A DNA stretch of 64,000 bases, taken from assembly GCA_963828625.1 (NCBI GenBank), contig CAWHEX010000002.1, positions 372,001-436,000 on the forward strand. Reading direction: 5' to 3'. This document shows, one piece after another, positions 58,013-64,000 of this stretch. A model generated the notes under the pieces. It saw only the letters and a program-made list of their open reading frames with translations, was not told the origin of the DNA and ran no database searches. The first letter of the stretch is position 1. Each line of letters begins with the position of its first letter. Made by a program: the position numbers and the translations under genes. The DNA is from PALSA-894 sp963828625 (GTDB lineage: Bacteria > Pseudomonadota > Alphaproteobacteria > Rhizobiales > Xanthobacteraceae).

Positions 58013-58186
58013 CTACGGGAGCGGTTCAGCCGCGCTCTTCGATTTGTCGTAGCAAACCATCGAGCAGAAGTTGATCGGCGCCTTGCCGGTCCCGCCGATC
58101 ACACGAAACTCCCGAAGCTCGGCCCCGCAACAGTCGCAGCGGTCGGATGCCTTTCGCAAAGCGGTTTCGGCGAATTTGTTCAACAC
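58013..58186 (-). CDS. Small zinc-binding-like protein, 57 residues
   Basis: Starts GTG 58186: LNKFAETALRKASDR, then CDCCGAELREFRVIGGTGKA and PINFCSMVCYDKSKSAAEPL. The Cys-x2-Cys and Cys-x3-Cys pairs about 25 residues apart can bind one zinc ion. The product is well-formed and unlike a shadow frame. I do not know a named family. It ends beside the third copy of the repeated gene tail. Confidence 0.6.
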   Translation of the reverse strand: MLNKFAETALRKASDRCDCCGAELREFRVIGGTGKAPINFCSMVCYDKSKSAAEPLP

Positions 58187-58286
58187 ACGACCGATCGGCC
58201 AAGCTCCAGCGCTTGACGCAACGAGACATCTTTTCGCAAGAGGCGCCTGATGGACGGCGCGCCGCTATCCCAACGGTCGGCGCTCT

Positions 58287-58301
58287 GTACGGTTCCGTAC
58301 A
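58287..58301. promoter_or_regulatory. GTAC-N6-GTAC palindrome, site a
   Basis: GTACGGTTCCGTACA, within the longer perfect palindrome TGTACGG-TT-CCGTACA, upstream of the first Crp/Fnr-like gene. First of four copies of one motif. Confidence 0.7.
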
Positions 58302-58341
58302 ATTCGTAGGCGTATCCGCTAGGAATGTCGATTACGCGGGC

Positions 58342-58356
58342 GTACGGTATCGTACC
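58342..58356. promoter_or_regulatory. GTAC-N6-GTAC palindrome, site b
   Basis: GTACGGTATCGTACC, 55 bases after site a and about 70 bases before the start of the first Crp/Fnr-like gene. Confidence 0.7.
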
Positions 58357-58425
58357 GTCTGCTCGGCAACCGGGCGCAGGCGTTTGGGAGACACTGCAGT
58401 GCTCTTGCCCCCTATGGGGAAGAGC

Positions 58426-59145
58426 ATGGCCACAGTTTCCACCTTCGCCAAAGGCAACCAGCTTCTCGACGGGCTGTCGGCTTCGGATTTCGCGCTGTTG
58501 CGGCCGGGTCTGCGGCCGTCGGTCCTGCGTCTGCGCAAGGACCTGGAGAAGCCGAACAAGCGCATCGACGACATCTATTTTCCCGACACCGGCATCGCAT
58601 CGGTGGTCGCGCTGCATCCGAACGGCAATCGCGTCGAGATCGGAATCATCGGTTGCGAAGGCATGACCGGCTTGGCGGTGCTGCTCGGTGGCGAGCGCTC
58701 GCCGCATGAGACCTACATGCAGGTTGCCGGGGCCGGTCACACCATTCCGGTGGCGGCGTTGCGCAAGGCGGCGGATGCGAGCCGTTCCCTGAATGCCATG
58801 ATGCTGCGCTTCGTGCAGGCCTTCATGGTGCAGACCGCGCACACGGCGGTCGCGAACGCGCGCGCCAAAATCTCCCAGCGTCTCGCGCGCTGGCTGCTGA
58901 TGGCGCACGACCGCGTGCCCGGCAACGATCTGCCGCTGACGCACGAATTTCTCGCGCTGATGATGGGCGTGCGCCGCGCGGGCGTGACGGACGCGCTGAA
59001 GGATTTCACCCAGCGCAAACTGATCCGCGCGCGGCGCGGCATCATCACGGTCGTCAACCGCAGGGCGATCGAGTCCATCGCGGGGAATTTCTACGGCATT
59101 CCCGAAACCGAATATCGCCGCCTGATGAACACGTCCGGCCGCTAG
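58426..59145 (+). CDS. Crp/Fnr-family regulator, first of a tandem pair
   Basis: 239 residues. An N-terminal cyclic-nucleotide-like beta-barrel (RKDLEKPNKRIDDIYFPDTG, GNRVEIGIIGCEGMTGLAVL) and a C-terminal winged HTH (LTHEFLALMMGVRRAGVTDA). The ligand pocket lacks the usual arginine-serine pair of Crp and the cysteines of Fnr, so the signal is unknown. ATG 58426 follows GGGGAAG. It has two palindromes upstream (sites a and b) and a paralogue 115 bp downstream. Confidence 0.85.
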   Translation: MATVSTFAKGNQLLDGLSASDFALLRPGLRPSVLRLRKDLEKPNKRIDDIYFPDTGIASVVALHPNGNRVEIGIIGCEGMTGLAVLLGGERSPHETYMQVAGAGHTIPVAALRKAADASRSLNAMMLRFVQAFMVQTAHTAVANARAKISQRLARWLLMAHDRVPGNDLPLTHEFLALMMGVRRAGVTDALKDFTQRKLIRARRGIITVVNRRAIESIAGNFYGIPETEYRRLMNTSGR

Positions 59146-59191
59146 CGTGTTGCGGCGGCGCGCTTGAGCGCCGTGTACGGCAAAAAACTCT

Positions 59192-59206
59192 GTACCATTT
59201 CGTACC
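59192..59206. promoter_or_regulatory. GTAC-N6-GTAC palindrome, site c
   Basis: GTACCATTTCGTACC, between the two Crp/Fnr-like genes, about 55 bases before the second start. A half-site GTAC is at 59175. Confidence 0.65.
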
Positions 59207-59260
59207 AATGGCGTCGGTTCTCGTTAGATTCGCAATTTGCGAGCCGCTAATGCGGCTCGC

Positions 59261-59962
59261 ATGGCTGCTCGTCCCACCGCAGGCAACCGGCTTCTCCACG
59301 CGCTGTCGCCCAGCGACCGCGCTTTGCTCGCGCCCGACCTGGTGCCGATCGCGTATGAGCTGCGCCACTCGTTCGAGCGGCCGAACAAGAAAATCGAAAC
59401 CGTCCTCTTTCCCGATACCGGAATTGCGTCGGTCGTGGCCGAGCATCCCAATGGGCGCCGTATCGAGATCGGCCTGATCGGTTGCGAGGGCATGACCGGC
59501 ACCGCGGTCGTTCTGGGAAACGACCGCTCGCCGCATTCGACATACATTCAGGTGGTCGGCGCCGGGCAGCAGATGCCGGTGGCGGCGCTGCGCAACGCGA
59601 TGGAGCAGAGCCAATCGCTGCACGCGGTGCTGCTGAAGTACGTGCAGGCCTTCATGGTGCAGACCGCGCACAGCGCCATCGCGAATGCGCGGGCTACGCT
59701 GATCGAGCGCCTCGCGCGCTGGCTCCTGATGGCGCACGACCGCGTGGCGGGCAACGCGCTCGACCTCACCCACGAATTCCTTTCGCTCATGATGGCGGTG
59801 CGGCGCGCGGGCGTGACGGAAGCGCTGCGCGAGTTCGAAAAGCGTAACCTGATCACCTGCGGACGACGCATGATCACGATTGTGGATCGCAAAGGGATCG
59901 AGAAGATCGCGAGCCACTACTACGGTACGCCGGAAGCCGAATATCGCCGCCTGATGCGATAG
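59261..59962 (+). CDS. Crp/Fnr-family regulator, second of a tandem pair
   Basis: 233 residues, clearly homologous to the gene at 58426 (FPDTGIASVVA, GCEGMTG, RSPH, VQAFMVQTAHSAIANARA, RLARWLLMAHDRV are shared). Same fold and HTH (LTHEFLSLMMAVRRAGVTEA). ATG 59261 starts the aligned N-terminus. It is flanked by sites c and d of the GTAC motif. Recent tandem duplication followed by divergence, probably with a shared operator. Confidence 0.85.
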   Translation: MAARPTAGNRLLHALSPSDRALLAPDLVPIAYELRHSFERPNKKIETVLFPDTGIASVVAEHPNGRRIEIGLIGCEGMTGTAVVLGNDRSPHSTYIQVVGAGQQMPVAALRNAMEQSQSLHAVLLKYVQAFMVQTAHSAIANARATLIERLARWLLMAHDRVAGNALDLTHEFLSLMMAVRRAGVTEALREFEKRNLITCGRRMITIVDRKGIEKIASHYYGTPEAEYRRLMR

Positions 59963-59976
59963 TACGGTCTCGTACC
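59962..59976. promoter_or_regulatory. GTAC-N6-GTAC palindrome, site d
   Basis: GTACGGTCTCGTACC, beginning with the last base of the stop codon of the second regulator and 127 bases before the 75-residue gene at 60103. Confidence 0.65.
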
Positions 59977-60102
59977 GAAAATTCCCCCCCCCCGCTATTC
60001 CGAAGAATAAGATTAAGAGGCTTCGCGCCCCCCAGGTGTGCCGGTGTTGTGACGGCCGCCATTCGATCCGGGCCGGATGCGCGGCGCAGATTGGATAACG
60101 CC

Positions 60103-60330
60103 ATGATCGCGGAATTTCTCAGGGAAAGCGCAGTATTCGAGCCTCAGGAGATCGAGGCGATGTCCGGCGTACTCGACGACGTGTGCAAGAAACTCGCACC
60201 GAGCGGCGATGCCAGCGCGCGGGAAGTTTTTGCCATGCGCATCATCGATCTGGCGCGGCGCGGCGAGCGCGACCCCGTCAAGCTGCGCGCCCGGGTGCTT
60301 GCCGAAGCGAACAGCGGCCAATCGCTCTGA
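60103..60330 (+). CDS. Small conserved-looking protein, 75 residues
   Basis: MIAEFLRESAVFEPQEIEAM, then LDDVCKKLAPSGDASAREVF and IIDLARRGERDPVKLRARVL, all helical. Similar small proteins are frequent in Bradyrhizobium-like genomes, function unknown. Site d of the GTAC motif is upstream, so it may be regulated by the Crp/Fnr-like pair. Confidence 0.65.
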   Translation: MIAEFLRESAVFEPQEIEAMSGVLDDVCKKLAPSGDASAREVFAMRIIDLARRGERDPVKLRARVLAEANSGQSL

Positions 60331-60352
60331 GCTGCACGCGGCAGGTTGCCGC

Positions 60353-61633
60353 TCACGCCGTCGCGAGGCGGCCGCTCATCCAGGTGCGGCTGCGGATCAG
60401 CAGCCACCCGATGATCGCGAGGTTGAGCAGATTCCACAGGAAGCCGTTCGCGAAGGCCGCCTGATATGAGCCGGTGAGGTCGAAGATCGCACCCGACATC
60501 CAGCCGCCGAGCGCCATGCCGAACAGCGCGAACATCAGCGCGACGCCGGTGCGCACGCCGGCATCCTTCGGCGGGAAATACTCGCGCACGATCACGGCAT
60601 ACATCGGGATGATGCCGCCCTGGAACAGCCCGAACAGTCCGGACACGATGTAGAGCGAGGTCAGTCCGTTGAAGCCGAGGTAGAGCAGCAGCGCGAAGGC
60701 TTGCAGCGCCGAGCCGATCATCAGCGCGGTGAGGCCACCGAGCTTGTCGGCGATGGTGCCTGCCGCGATTCGCGCGATGAGGCCGAGCCCGAGCATCAGC
60801 GAGAGCATTTCGGCGCCACGCGCGGGGCCGTAACCGAGGTCGGCGCAATACGCGACGATGTGAACCTGCGGCATCGCCATCGCGACGCAGCACGCGATGC
60901 CGCCGATTGCGAGCAGTGCCTGCAGCGTATTGGGCTTAAGGCCGAGCGTCCCTTGCCCAGCGCCCGTGCCTGCCTCGACGTGTTCGATCGGCGAGGGGCG
61001 GCGCAGCATCAGCGCCAGTGGGATCATCGAGACGAGGCAGAAGATGCCGACGCCGATATGCGTCATGCGCCAGCCACTGCTTTCGATGAAATGCTGTAAC
61101 AGCGGCGGCCAGACGACGCCGGAGAAATAGTTGCCGCATGAGGCGATCGCGATCGCGATGCCGCGCCGCTTGCGAAACCAGTGCGACATGTCCGAGATGA
61201 TGGGACCGAACGTGCCCGATGCGCCGGCGCCGATCACGGCGAACACCGCGTTGAGGATCCAGATGTTCGGCGCATAGCCGGCCGCGATGTAACCAACCCC
61301 AAGCAGAATTGTGCCGATGATTGCCGGCAGCACGATGCCGACCCGGTCGGCAAGCTGACCCATCGCGACGCCGCCGAACGCGAAGCCGATCATCGCGAAG
61401 GTGTAGGGCATCGAAGCCGCGCCGCGATCGATGCCGAAATCGGCTTGCACGGGCGGAAGCGCGACGACGTATGACCACATGCCGACGCTGCCGATGGTAC
61501 CGAGCACCAGCGCGACCAACAGGCGCATCCACGCGTATGGGGAGTCGACCGCGTCGAAGCTGGCGCGGCCGGCAAGCTGGGCAGGCGTCACGGCAAGGTC
61601 CCGGGCGTTGAATTCGGCCCGCGTTGGTAGCAT
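60353..61633 (-). CDS. MFS transporter, oxalate/formate-antiporter-like
   Basis: 426 residues, twelve membrane helices. Signature of the OFA group of the major facilitator superfamily: MPYTFAMIGFAFGGVAMGQL, ADRVGIVLPAIIGTILLGVG, HWFRKRRGIAIAIASCGNYF, GLFQGGIIPMYAVIVREYFP. Start ATG 61633. Substrate unknown (monocarboxylates or similar). Divergent from the PLP-binding protein. Confidence 0.87.
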   Translation of the reverse strand: MLPTRAEFNARDLAVTPAQLAGRASFDAVDSPYAWMRLLVALVLGTIGSVGMWSYVVALPPVQADFGIDRGAASMPYTFAMIGFAFGGVAMGQLADRVGIVLPAIIGTILLGVGYIAAGYAPNIWILNAVFAVIGAGASGTFGPIISDMSHWFRKRRGIAIAIASCGNYFSGVVWPPLLQHFIESSGWRMTHIGVGIFCLVSMIPLALMLRRPSPIEHVEAGTGAGQGTLGLKPNTLQALLAIGGIACCVAMAMPQVHIVAYCADLGYGPARGAEMLSLMLGLGLIARIAAGTIADKLGGLTALMIGSALQAFALLLYLGFNGLTSLYIVSGLFGLFQGGIIPMYAVIVREYFPPKDAGVRTGVALMFALFGMALGGWMSGAIFDLTGSYQAAFANGFLWNLLNLAIIGWLLIRSRTWMSGRLATA

Positions 61634-61687
61634 CTGGGGAGAGGACGGGGAACGTGAACTTGCCGATAGGTGGTATGAACTTCCGTG

Positions 61688-62422
61688 ATGGATGCCTTGG
61701 CTGAAACAAATCACTCCACGGACGCGCTCGCGCGCGTGCAGGCCGAGATCGCGAAAGCGTGCGGCGAGGTGAAGCGCGATCCCGCGTCGGTGACGCTGAT
61801 CGCGGTGTCGAAGACGTTTCCGGCGGATTCGATCGTGCCGGTGATCGCCGCGGGCCAGCGCGTGTTCGGCGAGAACCGCGTGCAGGAGGCAAAGGGGAAG
61901 TGGCCGGCGCTGCGCGCCGCGCATCCGGGCCTCGAACTGCACCTGATCGGCACGCTGCAATCCAACAAGGCGAAGGATGCGGTCGCGCTGTTCGACGCGA
62001 TTCATGCGGTCGACCGCGCGAGTCTTGCCGAAGCGCTGGCGAAGGAGAGCGAGAAGCAGGGCCGCCAGCCGCAGCTTTTCGTCGAGATCAACACGGGCGA
62101 AGAGGCGCAGAAAGGCGGCGTCATGCCGGCCGAGGCCGACGCGTTCATCAAGACGTGCCGCGAGGCCTATGGCCTGACGATTTCGGGCCTGATGTGCATC
62201 CCGCCGTTCGAGGAGGCGCCCGCGCCGCATTTCGCGCTCACCGCCAAGATCGCGGCGCGCAACGGGCTGAAGCTGCTGTCGATGGGGATGAGCGCGGATT
62301 TCGCGACCGCGATCGCGTTCGGCGCGACCCATGTGCGGGTCGGGACGGCGATTTTCGGGACGCGGCCGGCGCCTCAGGCGATCGCCCAAAGAAAAAGCCC
62401 CGACGCGGGGCTGGGGGGCTGA
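61688..62422 (+). CDS. PLP-binding homeostasis protein YggS
   Basis: 244 residues of the YggS/PLPBP family, which keeps PLP balanced. PLP-binding lysine in TLIAVSKTFPADSIVPVIAA (Lys42), FGENRVQEAKGKW, HLIGTLQSNKAKDAVALFDA, GLMCIPPFEEAPAP and MGMSADFATAIAFGATHVRV. ATG 61688; an in-frame GTG at 61685 is possible. It carries the terminator hairpin inside its last codons. Single-domain type III PLP fold. Confidence 0.93.
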   Translation: MDALAETNHSTDALARVQAEIAKACGEVKRDPASVTLIAVSKTFPADSIVPVIAAGQRVFGENRVQEAKGKWPALRAAHPGLELHLIGTLQSNKAKDAVALFDAIHAVDRASLAEALAKESEKQGRQPQLFVEINTGEEAQKGGVMPAEADAFIKTCREAYGLTISGLMCIPPFEEAPAPHFALTAKIAARNGLKLLSMGMSADFATAIAFGATHVRVGTAIFGTRPAPQAIAQRKSPDAGLGG

Positions 62423-62439
62423 GAGCGTCGGGGCTTTTT
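62392..62439. terminator. Bidirectional rho-independent terminator
   Basis: aaaaagccccgacgc and gcgtcggggcttttt form a perfect 15-bp stem with an 18-base loop, flanked by A5 and T5. It serves the YggS gene on the plus strand and the L,D-transpeptidase gene on the minus strand, and it overlaps the final codons of YggS. Confidence 0.9.
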
Positions 62440-62582
62440 GTCAGCACGTGACCTCCTCGGCCGACGTACAGACGAACTTGATCCCCAACGCCTCACGCGC
62501 AGGTCCGTTCCAGCTAGGGTGAAAAAATCTTGAGATTTTTCGCCGCGGGCGGATCGTATTGAAATTACTTGCGAAAAGGCCC

Positions 62583-63144
62583 TTACGCGATCTCGATCCG
62601 CGTATCGGGCCCCAATTTTTCCAGGAGCCGCCGCAACCGGGGCTTGGGCATCGCGACGCAGCCGGCCGTCGGGGCGAGCGCCCGGCCTGGCGACGTGGAT
62701 GAAGACCGCGCTGCCGCGCCCGGCGGTGCGGGGACGCGTGTTGTGATCGATTTCGATAATCAGATCATAGAGTTGATCGTCGCGCCGGAGCCGGTCGGCC
62801 GTGCTGCCGGGCGTCAGCTTGACCGCACGATTATACCGCCGGTCCGCCGGGTCCTCGTTCCAGGCATCGTCCGGCGCGATGGCACGCACCGGCAGCCGGG
62901 TCACCGGGCGCGGATCGCGGTCGGCGCGCCACCACAGCCGCCGCAGGCGATACACGCCGCGCGGCGTCCCGCCGTCGCCCTCGCGCTTGTTCGCCAGAAT
63001 GCCGCCGCGCCCGAGCGCGACCGGAAAGGCGAGCGGCCCGGCGATCAGCCAGCCGCGCGTGCGTATCCCCGGCGCGGTGCGGACACGCAGCGTTCTCAAT
63101 GTCGACCGAACCACCAAATCGATGCCTTTTGCGAATGGAATCAA
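62583..63144 (-). CDS. L,D-transpeptidase (YkuD-type) catalytic-domain protein (frame broken)
   Basis: Peptidoglycan cross-linking or modifying enzyme. RTRGWLIAGPLAFPVALGRG, REGDGGTPRGVYRLRRLWWR, and SAVFIHVARPG with the catalytic His, then APTAGCVAMPKPRLRRLLEK with the catalytic Cys, in a different frame. Removing one base near 62690 joins them; the span is 187 codons plus one base. The start is uncertain: TTG 63144 or a GTG a few codons later. No signal peptide is evident, as often in this subgroup. Confidence 0.82.
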
Positions 63145-63225
63145 TAGCCGCTGGCGCTTGCGCTTTCTCGCCCGAATGCTCTACTTCGCGCAACTTCTGG
63201 AACCCCGCTGTCGCGAGTCGCCGCC

Positions 63226-63912
63226 ATGTCGAACGTTCGCAAGATCCTGATCGTCGACGACGATACCGAACTGCGCGAGGCGCTGGTCGAGCAGCTGGCG
63301 CTGCACGAGGAGTTCGAGGCCGAGTCGGTCGATACCGGAACCAAGGGCGTGCACGCGGCCCGTAACGGACACGTGGATCTCGTGATCATGGACGTCGGCC
63401 TGCCCGACGTGGACGGGCGCGAGGCCGTGCGCATCCTGCGCAAGAACGGCTTCAAGGCGCCGATCATCATGCTGACCGGCCACGACACCGATTCGGACAC
63501 CATCCTCGGGCTCGAATCCGGCGCGAACGACTACATCACCAAACCCTTCCGTTTCGCCGTGCTGCTCGCGCGCATCCGCGCGCAGTTGCGCCAGCACGAG
63601 GCGAGCGAGGACGCGGTGTTCACTATCGGGCCGTACACGTTCCGCCCGTCGTCCAAGCTCCTGATGAACCCGAAGGGCAACAAGGTCCGGCTGACCGAGA
63701 AGGAAACCGCGATCCTGCGCTATCTCTACCGCGCCGGGCAGCGGCCGGTGTCGCGCGAGGTGCTGCTGCAGGAAGTGTGGGGCTACAACTCCGGCGTCAC
63801 CACGCACACGCTGGAGACGCATATCTACCGTCTGCGCCAGAAGGTCGAAAAGGACGCCTCCGCGCCCGCGATCCTGGTCACCGAGGGCGGCGGCTACAAG
63901 CTGATGCCGTGA
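63226..63912 (+). CDS. OmpR-family response regulator
   Basis: 228 residues: receiver with Asp56 (VDLVIMDVGLPDVDGREAVR; acidic pair DDD near residue 11, Lys in YITKPF) and a C-terminal winged HTH (KVRLTEKETAILRYLYRAG, VTTHTLETHIYRLRQKVEKD). Sequence of the type conserved as a single gene in Rhizobiales and resembling CenR of Caulobacter, but no histidine kinase is adjacent and I do not assign the name. ATG 63226. Confidence 0.88.
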   Translation: MSNVRKILIVDDDTELREALVEQLALHEEFEAESVDTGTKGVHAARNGHVDLVIMDVGLPDVDGREAVRILRKNGFKAPIIMLTGHDTDSDTILGLESGANDYITKPFRFAVLLARIRAQLRQHEASEDAVFTIGPYTFRPSSKLLMNPKGNKVRLTEKETAILRYLYRAGQRPVSREVLLQEVWGYNSGVTTHTLETHIYRLRQKVEKDASAPAILVTEGGGYKLMP

Positions 63913-63967
63913 ACCTTAACGGCGTGCAGACGGGCGTTAACCACTCGTTTGTGATATCACGCCGCGC

Positions 63968-64000
63968 ATGACCATCGAAGACGACATCGCCTTTCTGGAG
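63968..64000 (+). CDS. Start of a gene, truncated by the window end
   Basis: The first 11 residues are MTIEDDIAFLE. A sequence beginning this way starts some cyclic-nucleotide-binding-domain proteins that follow this response regulator in Rhizobiales; identification is tentative. Confidence 0.4.
   Translation, partial: MTIEDDIAFLE

Overview
The window is high-GC chromosomal DNA of an alphaproteobacterium, most likely from the order Hyphomicrobiales (Rhizobiales), near Bradyrhizobiaceae/Xanthobacteraceae. The evidence is gene order and content: hisB-DUF2628-hisH-hisA-hisF-hisE-coaA, hslV-GNAT-hslU, the block secB, dnaQ, coaE, aroE, maf, ppsR, then hemJ, rho, mnmE, mnmG, rsmG, parA, parB, holA, lptE, leuS. 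That order is typical of the replication-origin neighbourhood in this class. No rRNA, tRNA, CRISPR array, prophage or insertion sequence with a transposase was found.

Layout. 0.1-4.3 kb: a LysR and an XRE regulator, an exported protein and a hybrid histidine kinase. 4.3-12.4 kb: a PLP sulfur-amino-acid enzyme, coaA and the minus-strand histidine genes, split between hisF and hisA by an opposite-strand caspase-like gene. 12.5-18.7 kb: a class IV aminotransferase, the hslV-acetyltransferase-hslU operon, and Smr, MltA and Tim44-domain genes. 18.9-23.8 kb: FxsA, SecB, DnaQ, CoaE, AroE, Maf and PpsR. 23.78-24.25 kb: a gene-free interval that I propose as the chromosome origin; core genes point away from it on both sides. 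24.3-43.1 kb: hemJ, rho, a group of small metabolic or hypothetical genes, mnmE, mnmG, rsmG, parA, parB, holA, lptE and leuS, with two perfect 16-bp parS sites. 43.3-58 kb: an accessory catabolic region of periplasmic binding proteins (three Bug/TctC type), LysR, AraC and XRE regulators, a flavin monooxygenase, a class II aldolase and a dienelactone hydrolase, with gene debris. 58-64 kb: two tandem Crp/Fnr-like paralogues with a shared operator-like palindrome, an MFS transporter, a PLP-binding protein, an L,D-transpeptidase and an OmpR-type response regulator.

Two points matter for any reader. First, about 20 apparent frameshifts fall in genes that should be intact, many of them essential (rho, leuS, hslU, mnmE, mnmG, holA, hisA). 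Nearly all are explained by one extra base, so they look like uncorrected consensus errors, not biology; affected genes are given here at their reconstructed full extent. Second, the most unusual structures are: a 390-bp cassette between parB and holA in which a GIY-YIG nuclease gene lies between inverted 38-nt REP hairpins; four copies of a GTAC-N6-GTAC palindrome around the tandem Crp/Fnr paralogues; a cluster of GANTC methylation sites in the proposed origin; and a 120-bp tail of a binding-protein gene that recurs downstream.
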